64,000 nucleotides of DNA. It comes from a virus. A model generated the notes under the pieces. The model saw nothing but the letters and a program-made list of their open reading frames with translations. It did not search any database and was not told where the DNA came from. Positions 15,003 through 23,915 of this stretch are shown in pieces. Numbering within the stretch: position 1 is the stretch's first letter; every line of letters starts with the position of its first letter. The DNA lies in the IMG/VR virus record IMGVR_UViG_3300026488_000019, positions 20,996 through 84,995 of that record. One strand, given 5' to 3'. The position numbers and the translations under genes were made by a program.

Positions 15003-17680
15003 TTAAGCATTCTTAACTTCAAGCTTACCTACAAACTGAGGAACAATTACCTCTACTCCAGCCCATACAGCAACAGCCCTCTGGTTTGTTAGTGGGTTAG
15101 GGGAAAGTGGAATGAGGTCTGTAGTGGTGAGAGGCATATAAGGAGCATAAACTGCAGCACCTTCAAATGGATTATCAGGATTATAAATTCCTAATGCTAC
15201 ATTAGCAGGTAGTGCATTAGCATCATTAACCCTAATAACAGTTACTCCATCAAGAGTACCAAATACATGAGCACCCATTGCCTTACCATCAGCTATCTTC
15301 TCAAATCCAGGGAGAGTTGAAAGGATGGATGCTACCTTAGCACCTGCTATGATAACATTAATAACTCCTCTACCTGCATTCTGAACAATAGAACCTTCAA
15401 GGTCTGCAAGTGCGTCCTTAACTGTTTGCTTCATCACCTTCAGCAGGGATCGCTACTCCCCACCCGTCTTACCAGGAGGTTCTATGTAATCTTTATACTT
15501 TCTAAGATAAGTTTTCCAAGTAGGATAAGAATTGGGATAATATTCTTTCCTCACTCTTTCATAATTTTCTTCAGTACAGGGAAGAGAAAGTTCATTAAGC
15601 TTATCCAGAATCTTAACTATCATTCTAATGGTTCTTTGTCTCAGACCTTCTTCAGTATGAACTTTCATTCCTTTAGTAATTCTTATTAAACCTTTAGCTA
15701 ACTTCTCCTTTCTAGTTTTAACTCTCTTCTCAATTGCCTCTTTAGGCATCTTCCTACCTTTAAGCTTCTCACTAATCTTCCTCTTGGTCTCCTCGCTATG
15801 TCTCCTTCCTCTGGACTTTTCACCTATTTTTCTCCTAGTTTCCTCGCTCCACTTTCTACCCCAATTAGGATGCTCAGGCCCTCTTGGGTAATACCTACTT
15901 CCTATCTTCTTTCTAGTTTCTTCATCAAATTTTCTTCCAAATCTCTTCTTCCTTATTTCAGAGGGTAACCCTTCTCCTGAAACTCCATCACCACCAGGAG
16001 TAAGGTTATGTAGAGGGCCTTGCCCTAACTCATACCTTCCTATGGTAGCTATTAGTTCTTTTTCTTTCTCTAACGCTTCCTCTTCTGTTAAACCTGAAAA
16101 TACTTCCAAAATAATAGGTTCAAGTCCAGCATTCCAAATAGCTTTAATTTGGTTATTTTTAGGGTGCTTAATACCCTTCCTCGCTTCATCCAAATGAGCA
16201 AACTTTCTCTTCCCTGTACCCTTACCTACATAGAAAGGTTCATAATCAAACTCATACTTACCATACTTGAACTTTCCAGGATAACGAGGGTCTAGGTAAA
16301 CATATACATAGAACCTTCTGGCAGACCGCCCAGAGGTTTCCCTCTGGGATGGGACTATATCACCACTCTGGGGCATTTTATTAACCTCCTAAAGCAGGAT
16401 ATATGATTATTATAACCTATAACCCCAGAGTGCCCCCCATTTCGTCCTCGCTTGAGGACTACTCCAGGGCAGGAATCCAAAATAGGATTCCTGTTTATCC
16501 CCTTGGATAGTCTCTGAACCTTCCCCATAGGTATCATAAGATACCTTTAGGGGCTTGGCTGCGGGTTGCCCATTTCAGGAGTTTTACTCCCTCATCCCTT
16601 AGCTTTTTACCATACCCACAGGCTTGCGACCTGTGGCCCTCACTAAGGTTTCCCTTAGTGAGTTGGTACTAAGGGCTTTAGGGCTTTCCCGCAATTAGGG
16701 GGGTTTAACGAGCACTAGCAAAACTAATGCTCAAAATAGCTTACTCCATCTGGAGGAGTTTTGTCCCAATTAATAGTTCCACCAGCAGGATTAGCATTCA
16801 TCTTCCTGATAAGGTCACCACCAATCTCATTGTTAATAGCTACAACCAGGTCTTTAGCTAGTTCATCTTCAGCTACAATTCCAAACCTTTGCCTGAGAGC
16901 ATAAGATTGGAGAAGTCCTACTACTCCTTTAAGAGCATAAATCCTAGCTGTAACAGGTACAGATTCAAATACAGAACCAATGCTAGGTAGGTCTGCTTGA
17001 GCTTCTACATCAAGCTGATATCCAACTACAATAGGAGTTCCATTAGCAGGAGCATCAGCAAAGTGGAGTTCTACTGTACCAGTTTTGTAGTCAATAGAAC
17101 CCCAAACTCCTACTCCAAGGATTACTCCATTACCATCATCCTTACCGTAAACCTTTCCAGCTTTAACTTGGAAAGTTTCAGGTCTTACAGGAACAGGTTC
17201 AATTGTTACTGTGAAGTCTTTAGTAGTACCGTCTCCAGTAGCTACTTCTTTATCTGAAACTACATTAGAAGCAAGTCCACTAGGAAGAACTGCTCCAGTT
17301 CTAGGGTCAATAATAGTATCTCCTGTGTCTTGCCTCTTGATTACTTTGAAGTAAACATTTCCACGCTCTTCTTCAATGTTCTGTACACTAGCTATGAAAG
17401 GAATAACAGAGTTACCATAAGCTACTGTGATAACATCAAAAGCTACTTTGGGAAGAGCTCCTAGTGAGCTAAGTCCATCTTCCTTAACAGTAGCTTCTAG
17501 CATTTCCCACTTTTCAAGCTCTTTCCCAAGCTGAACTACATCCCAAGCTTGTACTCCTTTAAGCTTACCAAGAATAGTATGATCTTCAAGAGTTTCTACC
17601 TGCTCACGATATCTTTTAAAGTAGTTCTCTGCCTGTGCTTCTACTTCCCTAAGCTTCTTTTCAATAATGAGTTCGCTCAT
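15003..17680 (-). CDS. Major capsid protein, T4 gp23-like, split by a group I intron
   Basis: Exon 1 is 17680-16727 (318 codons, ends GVSYFEH) and exon 2 is 15431-15003 (142 residues, begins KQTVKDALADLEGS). Joined, they give about 460 residues. Exon 2 has the gp23 C-terminal signature: GRGVINVIIAGAKVASIL, DGVTVIRVNDA, AAVYAPYMPLTTTDL. Exon 1 carries the N-terminal arm and beta domain (SELIIEKKLREVEAQAENYF, GVWGSIDYKTGTVEL). The splice points are my prediction: 5' exon ends in U after CAT, and the 3' exon follows the G of ATG at 15434-15432. The gene has AAGGAGG upstream and follows protease-scaffold, as in T4 (21-22-23). Confidence 0.85.
15432..16726 (-). ncRNA. Group I self-splicing intron in the capsid gene
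   Basis: Conserved core elements are readable on the minus strand in the expected order: AATTGCGGGAAA (16696-16685), GGCAACCCGCAGCCAAG (complement of about 16570-16554), GTTCAGAGACTATCC (about 16519-16505) and GATATAGTCC (16361-16352), corresponding to the P, Q, R and S core elements. GACTA of R can pair with TAGTC of S as P7. The stem CCAGAGG/CCTCTGG follows at 16330-16349. The intron is 1295 bases and carries a GIY-YIG endonuclease gene. Exact ends are inferred from the protein alignment pattern. Confidence 0.85.
15453..16376 (-). CDS. GIY-YIG homing endonuclease inside the capsid intron
   Basis: 307 residues. The catalytic domain starts at about residue 21: FYVYVYLDPRYPG (GIY strand), PFYVGKGTGKRKFAHLDE (YIG strand with Arg), and LTEEEALEKEKELIATIGRY holding the catalytic Glu. 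After HNLTPGGDG come three NUMOD3-type DNA-binding repeats ending EETRKKIG, EETRRKIGEKS and EETKRKISEKLKG, then a basic C-terminal domain. The first ~20 codons overlap the S strand of intron P7 and the next stem, so expression may be tied to intron folding. It promotes spread of the intron into intronless capsid genes. Confidence 0.85.
   Translation of the reverse strand: MPQSGDIVPSQRETSGRSARRFYVYVYLDPRYPGKFKYGKYEFDYEPFYVGKGTGKRKFAHLDEARKGIKHPKNNQIKAIWNAGLEPIILEVFSGLTEEEALEKEKELIATIGRYELGQGPLHNLTPGGDGVSGEGLPSEIRKKRFGRKFDEETRKKIGSRYYPRGPEHPNWGRKWSEETRRKIGEKSRGRRHSEETKRKISEKLKGRKMPKEAIEKRVKTRKEKLAKGLIRITKGMKVHTEEGLRQRTIRMIVKILDKLNELSLPCTEENYERVRKEYYPNSYPTWKTYLRKYKDYIEPPGKTGGE
16727..17680 (-). 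other. Exon 1 of the major capsid gene
   Basis: 318 codons encoding the N-terminal two thirds of the capsid protein. If unspliced, translation ends at TAG 16726-16724, the first codon of the intron, giving a truncated subunit. Exon 2 is 15431-15003. Confidence 0.75.
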
Positions 17681-17724
17681 ATTAATCCTCCTTTGTGTAA
17701 TTTAATTTGAGTTGAAGTGAGTTT

Positions 17725-17750
17725 AACTAACCTGATAGTGCAGGTTAGTT
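17725..17750 (-). promoter_or_regulatory. Perfect 10-bp hairpin between protease-scaffold and capsid genes
   Basis: AACTAACCTG pairs with CAGGTTAGTT around a 6-base loop, starting at the protease stop codon. No U-tract follows on the minus strand, so it is more likely an RNA processing, stability or attenuation element than a simple terminator. It lies 45 bases upstream of the capsid ATG. Confidence 0.55.
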
Positions 17751-18495
17751 ACTTGAGGAATGATTCAGCTATCCTTACTGTTCTGGGTTTAAGGAATTTA
17801 GGAGAATCCTCTTTGGTTTCATTTACCTTAGACGAGGAAACTTTATATTTGTTAACATACTTAGCTGATTCAGTCATCTTAGAAAGAACTTCTTTAGCTT
17901 CCTCTACTCCTAACTTAGAAACTAACCTTTCTACAACTTCCTTGTCTGCTTTAAACTCTTTAGCGAGTTCCTCTACTTGCTTGTTGAGTTTTTCTTCCTT
18001 AAGCTTAAGGAGAACTTGTTCTATACCTTTAAGGAATTCTTCAACCTCTTCTAATGAACCTACCCTAGACTGAAAGTCTGCTAGTTTTTCTAGTGTGGAT
18101 TTAGCTTTTTCTAATGTTTCCTTAATTTCTTCAGGAGTACCTAGCTCAAGGTACTTTTCAAGAGTTTCTTTAGACTTGAGGAGAGACTTTTCAACTTCTT
18201 CAGGAGAACCTATTTTGAGGTAAGCTTTGAGGATTTCCTCAGACTCTTTTAGAGCCTCTTTAATCTCTTCAGGAGTACCTAATACTTCATACTTAGCAAG
18301 AGTTTCTTTGAGAGATTTGAGCTCCTCTTCTACCTTAGTGAGGGATTCCTTTACAGATTTAGCTTCCTCTTGATTCTTTTGGAGCTCTTCAAGTTGTCTT
18401 TTGAGTTCTTCGTTTTCCTTAAGAACCTTGTCTAGTTCCTTTTCCAATTCTACTTTCTCTTTAGTAAGTTGTTCAAGGACTTGCTCCATAGCCAT
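17749..18495 (-). CDS. Scaffold protein from internal start within the protease gene
   Basis: ATG at 18495 starts MAMEQVLEQLTKEK and is preceded by a perfect AAGGAGGA seven bases upstream (18510-18503), much stronger than expected by chance inside a gene. It yields 248 residues of pure coiled coil, the scaffold part without the protease. This is the same economy as lambda C/Nu3, where the scaffold is made from the 3' end of the protease gene in the same frame. Confidence 0.75.
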   Translation of the reverse strand: MAMEQVLEQLTKEKVELEKELDKVLKENEELKRQLEELQKNQEEAKSVKESLTKVEEELKSLKETLAKYEVLGTPEEIKEALKESEEILKAYLKIGSPEEVEKSLLKSKETLEKYLELGTPEEIKETLEKAKSTLEKLADFQSRVGSLEEVEEFLKGIEQVLLKLKEEKLNKQVEELAKEFKADKEVVERLVSKLGVEEAKEVLSKMTESAKYVNKYKVSSSKVNETKEDSPKFLKPRTVRIAESFLK

Positions 18496-19137
18496 ATTTT
18501 TATCCTCCTTAACCTGAATTTGATTAAAGTTAGCTTGGTTGTCTGATATACTACATATACCTCCTATACACTCTTTTAAGTCTTGCTTTATGGATTCAAC
18601 TAGTTCAGGGTTGGCTTGTAAGAATCCTGGATCATAAACGAAGTCAAATCCTATTAGTTCATACTTATCAGGGTTTAAAGCTGGAACTTTACCAGTAGGG
18701 TCTTTACCTTCGTATTCTCCAAATGCTCTAGAAGATACATAGAGTTTAGCTCCTGCTCTTAAGAGAGTATTAAGAACCCTACCAGCAGGAGTGTTAAGGA
18801 TTAAAGCTTCTCCTATACCTCTACCTTGTTCATCTATGTAAAGGTTAGTTACTATGTGAGAAATCTTACCTTCTGCTATTGTGTTGTCGTTTATAGGGGT
18901 ATCGTGACCAATAGTACCAAACATTCGTCTTTCTTTAAGTTTCTTTTTGATGTTTGGGTTGGATATTACCTTTTCCCAGAGCTTACGAGGGTAAAAGCGA
19001 TTATTTCTAGAGTAGCCATCTGGTACAAAGAATTGGCCTTTTACCTTACCTAAGATGTGAATACCATCTACTTCGTTAGACTCTTGCAGTGTGAACTGAA
19101 TTTGTGGTTCTATGAGGTCAACTAACCTTTCCATCAT
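17749..19137 (-). CDS. Prohead protease fused to scaffold (T4 gp21-gp22 like)
   Basis: 462 residues. Residues 1-190 are a gp21-type prohead protease: GYSRNNRFYPRKLWEKV, MFGTIGHDTP with likely catalytic His78, and AGAKLYVSSRAFGEYEG with likely nucleophile Ser135, followed by YELIGFDFVYDPGF. From residue 215 on the chain is a long Lys/Glu/Leu coiled coil with repeats of (L/V)GTPEEIKE, typical of a scaffold core. A strong internal start at 18495 would make the scaffold separately. The protease part would clip head proteins during maturation. The fusion is read from a single uninterrupted frame. Confidence 0.8.
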   Translation of the reverse strand: MMERLVDLIEPQIQFTLQESNEVDGIHILGKVKGQFFVPDGYSRNNRFYPRKLWEKVISNPNIKKKLKERRMFGTIGHDTPINDNTIAEGKISHIVTNLYIDEQGRGIGEALILNTPAGRVLNTLLRAGAKLYVSSRAFGEYEGKDPTGKVPALNPDKYELIGFDFVYDPGFLQANPELVESIKQDLKECIGGICSISDNQANFNQIQVKEDKNMAMEQVLEQLTKEKVELEKELDKVLKENEELKRQLEELQKNQEEAKSVKESLTKVEEELKSLKETLAKYEVLGTPEEIKEALKESEEILKAYLKIGSPEEVEKSLLKSKETLEKYLELGTPEEIKETLEKAKSTLEKLADFQSRVGSLEEVEEFLKGIEQVLLKLKEEKLNKQVEELAKEFKADKEVVERLVSKLGVEEAKEVLSKMTESAKYVNKYKVSSSKVNETKEDSPKFLKPRTVRIAESFLK

Positions 19138-20059
19138 ATTTCCTCACTAATTCAAGGAATAGTGAAACTGGGATTGTTTTTATGATTTGGCACTGAGAAC
19201 CTTTTATGTTAGAGTAGCTAATACTAGGGTAGTCGTAAGCAACTCTATTTTTCTCTAATGAGTCAAATAGTACCTTAGACTTATCTCCTGATATTATCAA
19301 TGCATGGTTTACTTTAGGTTCGCCTTGCTGTGATAAGGTTACAGAAGGATTACTACCACAAGATACTAAAGCTATTAAGTGAGAGTGGTACTTATCAGGG
19401 TTGTTATAAACCTGCTTTGCTACCTGAGCATAGCAGGAAGAGTTAGCAGGGTTGTTAGAGAGGGAGAAAAGTAGCATTTTCTTTAACACATCTTTTACTG
19501 TAAACAAGTCCTCTCCTATTATGTCTAGGAGGAACTCTACATCCTCTTTATCAAGCTTATTCTCTATAAGAACCTTCTTTTCAATTTCATCTATTAGAGG
19601 TAATACTTCTTCAGTAAAGAGTTCATACTCAACTTCTTCTAGGAGAGGCTTGTAGTAAACTCCTTCTATATACCAATGGGTTTTAAGACTGGAAAGTAGC
19701 TTGAGGAATTCGTATCTTTCTAATGGAGATAAGTAAGATTCGCTCCTGAATAACCTAGTAGCTAAGAATCTACCTAGTGCTCTGTGAAACCTTTTACCAG
19801 ATATAGATTTGTGCCACTTTCTTAGAGCTAAGAGGTATTTAGTTCTGTACCTTTTCCAGTTTTGCTTTTGAATTAAAGAACGCTTCCTATCCTTTAACCT
19901 CTTCTTTAGAGGTTTACGACGCTTAATAATACCTTGCCAGATTTCTTCAATGGCTTCCTGTGAGAGTTTCTCTACATCACTAAGGGTTTCATATTGGTTT
20001 AACAAACCTGCTTCAGAAAGAAGCAATATTTTGTCGTTTGGGTCTCTAAACTTTATCAT
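19118..20059 (-). CDS. Basic protein of the head gene cluster, unknown
   Basis: 313 residues. Residues 45-115 are strongly basic and helical (KRRKPLKKRLKDRKRSLI, KYLLALRKWHKSISGKRFHR, ALGRFLATRLF), as in DNA- or RNA-binding head proteins. The C-terminal 110 residues contain a Ser/Cys-rich stretch (NNPANSSCYAQVAKQVYNN) and a beta region around VNHALIISGD. The start (NDKILLLSEAGL) resembles the leader-like start of other head genes here. It overlaps the protease gene by 20 bases. Function unknown; probably a virion protein. Confidence 0.55.
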   Translation of the reverse strand: MIKFRDPNDKILLLSEAGLLNQYETLSDVEKLSQEAIEEIWQGIIKRRKPLKKRLKDRKRSLIQKQNWKRYRTKYLLALRKWHKSISGKRFHRALGRFLATRLFRSESYLSPLERYEFLKLLSSLKTHWYIEGVYYKPLLEEVEYELFTEEVLPLIDEIEKKVLIENKLDKEDVEFLLDIIGEDLFTVKDVLKKMLLFSLSNNPANSSCYAQVAKQVYNNPDKYHSHLIALVSCGSNPSVTLSQQGEPKVNHALIISGDKSKVLFDSLEKNRVAYDYPSISYSNIKGSQCQIIKTIPVSLFLELVRKYDGKVS

Positions 20060-20095
20060 TGGGTTGCCCTTTAGCGTATTCTTCTAAAATTTAAC

Positions 20096-21355
20096 TTATA
20101 GGTTAGTCAATCCCCACTTATAACCATAGTCTTGTTTAATTGGTTTTGGACAAGAGCCTACAAAATCAAAGAAGTCCTGAGTTGATTTTACTGATAAAGC
20201 TATGTAAGGGAATTTCTTTTTGGTTTTGTATTCAGTTCCAGTTCTTAAATATGCTTTTAATCCAAGTTTATTAAGTTGTTCTACCAAAAAGTTAACCTCT
20301 TCAAAAGTAAAACAATTGGTAGCAAAATGGATGAAAGGTTTACCTTTTGATGGTTTAATTAGACTCCCATCACCAATATACCAATGAAGAACAACTGTTG
20401 GAGTAAGTTTTAAATCTTTTGGTATTATCTTCTTTCCATTCCGATACCATCTATGATATTGCTCTGTTAAACAAGGATATTTTCTTGTAGAAAAATAAAA
20501 TGCTATACTACCAGGTTTAAATCCTTTTTCATTGACCTTTTCATAAATTTTACCACACTCCAAACCTTCATCAATAAACTGTTGTCTTAGCCACTCTATA
20601 TAATTCTTGTGTTTATCAGTATGCTGATAACAAGAATTAGAGTTTAAAGATTTTGGTTTAGCTAAAGACCCATCTCCAAGTAATAACCCATCCAAAACTT
20701 GCTTAAAATAATCTGAAAGTTGGTGATAAAAGTTAGAAACGGAAGAATTAGCTTCATTTACATTCCTTATAGGAATATTATACTTCTTTAATAAATTAGA
20801 AACAGTTTTATAATGAATTCCTAACTCCTTTGCAATTTCTTTTATTGACTTCTTTTTAATTACATATTCTTGATATAACCACTCTCTTCCAATAGCGGGT
20901 TTAAACTTTTCTCTTGATACAAAACCAAATTTATCAAACCAATATTTAACTGAAGAAGGATCTACATCACATTCTTCAGCAATTTGTTTTATAGATTTTT
21001 CTTTAACATAATACTCATTATAAAGCCATTCTTTATTAGTGTACTTTCCTTTCTTATGCCATCTTCTTATTGGTATTCCAAATTTCTTTAACCACTTTAA
21101 TATAACAGTTTCAGAAACCCCTAATTCTTCTGCTATCTGAATAGTTGATTTTCCTAACTTTACATATTGTTCCTCTAACCATTCTTTGTTTTGATAAAGT
21201 TTCTCTGGATAACCTAATCCAAATTTTCTTGCCCACTTCTCAATAGTATCTCTATTAACTCCTAACTCTTTCGCCACTTGAATTCTTGATTTACCTTTTA
21301 CAATTAATTCATTATACAACCAATCTCTATTCCTGTAAGGTTTATTCTTAAACAT
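20096..21355 (-). CDS. Free-standing LAGLIDADG homing endonuclease with four HTH repeats
   Basis: 419 residues. Four tandem units of about 45 residues, each like WL-x-x-x-(Y/L)-(I/V)-K-x-KS-x-x-(Q/E)-(I/V)-A-x-E-L-G-V, form helix-turn-helix modules (residues 7-195). The C-terminal half carries two LAGLIDADG-type motifs, LDGLLLGDGSLAKP and LHWYIGDGSLIKP, spaced as in a single-chain enzyme. The ATG overlaps the stop of the SWIM-like gene (TAATG). There is no sign of an intron around it. It probably cuts a nearby site in related phages lacking it. Codon use is more A-rich than neighbours, suggesting separate origin. Confidence 0.85.
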   Translation of the reverse strand: MFKNKPYRNRDWLYNELIVKGKSRIQVAKELGVNRDTIEKWARKFGLGYPEKLYQNKEWLEEQYVKLGKSTIQIAEELGVSETVILKWLKKFGIPIRRWHKKGKYTNKEWLYNEYYVKEKSIKQIAEECDVDPSSVKYWFDKFGFVSREKFKPAIGREWLYQEYVIKKKSIKEIAKELGIHYKTVSNLLKKYNIPIRNVNEANSSVSNFYHQLSDYFKQVLDGLLLGDGSLAKPKSLNSNSCYQHTDKHKNYIEWLRQQFIDEGLECGKIYEKVNEKGFKPGSIAFYFSTRKYPCLTEQYHRWYRNGKKIIPKDLKLTPTVVLHWYIGDGSLIKPSKGKPFIHFATNCFTFEEVNFLVEQLNKLGLKAYLRTGTEYKTKKKFPYIALSVKSTQDFFDFVGSCPKPIKQDYGYKWGLTNL

Positions 21356-21930
21356 TACTTTTTCCTACCACCATCTTTATACTTCATAACATTCCAAACA
21401 ATTTTCCCTTTAATTATTCTATGTTTAATTAAATATTCTGTCAATAAACATAGATGTTTTCCGATTTGGGGAATGTTCATAGGATTACGGATTTTAGCAG
21501 GTACTTTATTCCAGAGAGAAGGTCTACCAAATAAAGCTCCATGAGAATAAAGAGCATAAGCCAGGAAATATCTAAAAGACTCACAAGAACACCTTACTGC
21601 TACTGGTAAATCCCAACTCCAATCTATATTAGTATTAGGTCTCGCTAACTGTAAGACACAGCTATGATATTTCCCTGGTCTTGAAACCGATTTAACATAA
21701 GCATGGACAGTCATTACCAACTCATCTTCAGTTAACTCTATCCTTCTAATCTTCACAGGTTGAGGAGGAATGGGATCGTACTTATAGACAGAGTAGGGGA
21801 AGTTCAAATAAATCTGTTTTAATGTTACCCTACTCTTTCTCCTTAACCTTTTTGGAACTTCTACTATCTGAGATGGGTCAGGTTTATTAGACTTTTCTAG
21901 CAATCTTAAAACCTCTTGAGATAGGTTCAT
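21355..21930 (-). CDS. Head protein with SWIM-like Cys/His motif
   Basis: 191 residues. VRCSCESFRYFLAYALYSH followed by NIPQIGKHLCLLTEYL resembles a SWIM zinc module (CxC ... CxH), with Gly in place of the third Cys (IGKH instead of CKH) but a Cys two residues after the His. Phage genes of this type lie among portal/capsid genes. It may be a zinc-containing virion or nucleic-acid-binding protein. The substitution raises doubt about metal binding. Confidence 0.5.
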   Translation of the reverse strand: MNLSQEVLRLLEKSNKPDPSQIVEVPKRLRRKSRVTLKQIYLNFPYSVYKYDPIPPQPVKIRRIELTEDELVMTVHAYVKSVSRPGKYHSCVLQLARPNTNIDWSWDLPVAVRCSCESFRYFLAYALYSHGALFGRPSLWNKVPAKIRNPMNIPQIGKHLCLLTEYLIKHRIIKGKIVWNVMKYKDGGRKK

Positions 21931-21932
21931 TA

Positions 21933-22436
21933 CTACTTACCTTTAGAAAGCTTTTTGAGTTCTGTGAAGAGGGTTATAAAGGCTTCTCTCATACCCTTTA
22001 ATACTGAGTCCTGTTCAAACTTCTTTACTGATGATAAAGTATCTTGAGAAAGCTCTTCTTTAGATATTACTAGTTTAGTTTGTAATCTTTGAGGTAGTCC
22101 TGGAACATATTCTCTAGCTTTGGAAAAGCCTGCTGAAACTTGAAGAACCACTCTATCAGAAAGCTCATTAGCTAAAACCTGAAGAGAGGCTACTGAGTAT
22201 CTAACATCAGGCTTCTTAGAAAAGTCTAACCAGATTCCATCTTTCTTAGTAAACTTTACTTTTACTATTGCCTCATAGGTAAAGGATCTTCCAGGAAAGA
22301 TAGCATCTTGAGGGTCAGTAGGCCACTCTGGTATTAGGTACATTAAAAGTTCTCTTATTAACCATCTTAAATTTAGGTCTTGCTTATCAGTTAGCTCTTC
22401 TAACAAGAGGTTGAGGTTATCTATTAACCTTCCCAT
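21933..22436 (-). CDS. Head-region protein, unknown
   Basis: 167 residues. It begins MGRLIDNLNLLLEELTDK, a leader similar to those of other head proteins in this cluster. The rest is mixed beta/alpha (YEAIVKVKFTKKDGIWLDF, LANELSDRVVLQVSAGF) with a helical, basic end. No family recognised. Tight spacing (2 and 12 bases) shows it is within the head operon. Confidence 0.5.
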   Translation of the reverse strand: MGRLIDNLNLLLEELTDKQDLNLRWLIRELLMYLIPEWPTDPQDAIFPGRSFTYEAIVKVKFTKKDGIWLDFSKKPDVRYSVASLQVLANELSDRVVLQVSAGFSKAREYVPGLPQRLQTKLVISKEELSQDTLSSVKKFEQDSVLKGMREAFITLFTELKKLSKGK

Positions 22437-22448
22437 TTACTACTCCTC

Positions 22449-23045
22449 TTAGATTAATATTGAAGATTGTTGAAGCTTCTCTATTGTGTCTTCATAAAGT
22501 TTTTGTCCTTCAGATGCAAGTATTTCGGAATCATTGGTAATTGGAAGATCACCAAGATGGAACGCTCTCCTACTCCTAGCTAATCCCACTAAGAACTCTG
22601 CTGTTATTAAGTCTAGGTAAAGCTCATCCTCAAGTTCTATAAACTTTTTACCTGAATCATCAGTTTTGACTTCCCACTCAAACCAAGCTATAACTTCTGC
22701 TTTACCATTAAAGTTAGTATAAAGAGTAGGTTTCCTATACTCCCACTCTACGAATGGAATATTACCAGATTGAGTAGCTATCTGTAACAGTGGATTGAAT
22801 ACAGTAGAATAACAAGGTGTTACATCTGATATATAGTGAGGAATGTTTTCAGTAAAAGTGTACTGGTAGTTAGTTAGGGTTATAAAGAGCTTTTCCCTAA
22901 TAGGCTTATACTTAGAGTAGGTTTTGAGGGTCTTTTTAACTAAAGTTTCAAACTTATCGTAGTCTAGTTCTACATCATCTTTACCTATTAAAAATTGACC
23001 TGAGCGAATAAGGATTAGATTAAAGAGCTCTTCTAAGGTTAACAT
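22449..23045 (-). CDS. Neck or adaptor protein candidate
   Basis: 198 residues. Starts with helices (LTLEELFNLILIRSGQFLIG, DKFETLVKKTLKTYSKYKP), then a beta segment (EKLFITLTNYQYTFTENIP) and helical C-terminus. This order resembles portal-proximal adaptor/neck proteins (T4 gp13-like), but evidence is only by pattern and position between portal and capsid genes. Confidence 0.4.
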   Translation of the reverse strand: MLTLEELFNLILIRSGQFLIGKDDVELDYDKFETLVKKTLKTYSKYKPIREKLFITLTNYQYTFTENIPHYISDVTPCYSTVFNPLLQIATQSGNIPFVEWEYRKPTLYTNFNGKAEVIAWFEWEVKTDDSGKKFIELEDELYLDLITAEFLVGLARSRRAFHLGDLPITNDSEILASEGQKLYEDTIEKLQQSSILI

Positions 23046-23048
23046 TGA

Positions 23049-23297
23049 TTAATCCTCTTTCTTAGGTTTCCTACCTCTCTTAGGTTTAGAATCTTGCTTT
23101 ACCTCTTTAGGAGAATCTTCTTTAATAGGTTGAGGTTTAGGTTCTTTAGTTACTACTTTTAGTAAACCTTTAGTGAGGAGTAGTTTTACTGGAGGTAAAT
23201 TGGCTAATTCCTCAGAATACTGAGTAGGAAATTCGTATCTTTTGCCTTTGTAGTTTACTATGACTTTACCTTTAGCAGTAGGTTTTATGATTTTCAT
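23049..23297 (-). CDS. Small basic protein with Lys-rich tail
   Basis: 82 residues: a short beta domain (KGKVIVNYKGKRYEFPTQYS) followed by a Lys/Pro-rich low-complexity tail ending KPKRGRKPKKED, an AT-hook-like RGRKP motif. A DNA-contacting head or connector role is plausible. Function unknown. Confidence 0.5.
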   Translation of the reverse strand: MKIIKPTAKGKVIVNYKGKRYEFPTQYSEELANLPPVKLLLTKGLLKVVTKEPKPQPIKEDSPKEVKQDSKPKRGRKPKKED

Positions 23298-23309
23298 TAG
23301 TAGTCCTCC

Positions 23310-23915
23310 TTAACTTACCTTACACTTTTTAAGCTTAAACTTAGGTTGTAGTGGTTGAGCTTTTACTCTTTTAAGATTAGCTTTAACTATCTCAGGTAGT
23401 TTTCCTTTCCTTACTAGAGGTAATCTCTCTCTACGATTACCTCTTATAACATGGTAAGATTCAGGTATTAACTTACCAGCTAAGAGTAGAGCTGATACTA
23501 CAGACTTCTTAAGCCAAGTTAGAGGTTCATCCCAATCTATTCCTGCTGATATAGTGTAGTAAGCTAGTGGAACTTCTAGGTTAGTTAAATTTACTTCTAT
23601 TGGTTCATCATCTGGACTAACTACTACTGCTAATACTTCATTATCTACTACTGTAAAGAATACATCTACCTCTTCCTTAGTTTCAGGGTTAGTAAACCTG
23701 ATTAAAAGTTCTCCAGTGTTAGGGTCAAAGGAAAGGATTCTAGGTTCTATGTTAGAGTAGCCTAAGTAGTTGAGATACTCCTTAAACCTGTTTTCTAACT
23801 CCTGTATGTCTAACTCTACTTCATCATAGGTTATTAAAGCTAGAGGGTTACTAGGAATAACTCCTAAAGTTGATAAATCTTCTAGCATTAAGTTAAGTTG
23901 TTGGATTAGCTTCAT
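23310..23915 (-). CDS. Head-region protein, unknown
   Basis: 201 residues starting MKLIQQLNLMLEDL, close in style to the start of the 21933 gene (LNLLLEEL). The middle is beta-rich and acidic (FDPNTGELLIRFTNPETKEE, NEVLAVVVSPDD). The C-terminus is basic (ANLKRVKAQPLQPKFKLKK). The start overlaps the portal gene's 3' end. Possibly a head protein with a cleavable leader. Confidence 0.5.
   Translation of the reverse strand: MKLIQQLNLMLEDLSTLGVIPSNPLALITYDEVELDIQELENRFKEYLNYLGYSNIEPRILSFDPNTGELLIRFTNPETKEEVDVFFTVVDNEVLAVVVSPDDEPIEVNLTNLEVPLAYYTISAGIDWDEPLTWLKKSVVSALLLAGKLIPESYHVIRGNRRERLPLVRKGKLPEIVKANLKRVKAQPLQPKFKLKKCKVS

Noticed and set aside
16355-16537. 60-codon open frame within the intron
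   Set aside because: It lies on the group I core elements and has no ribosome site; its sequence is a by-product of the ribozyme.
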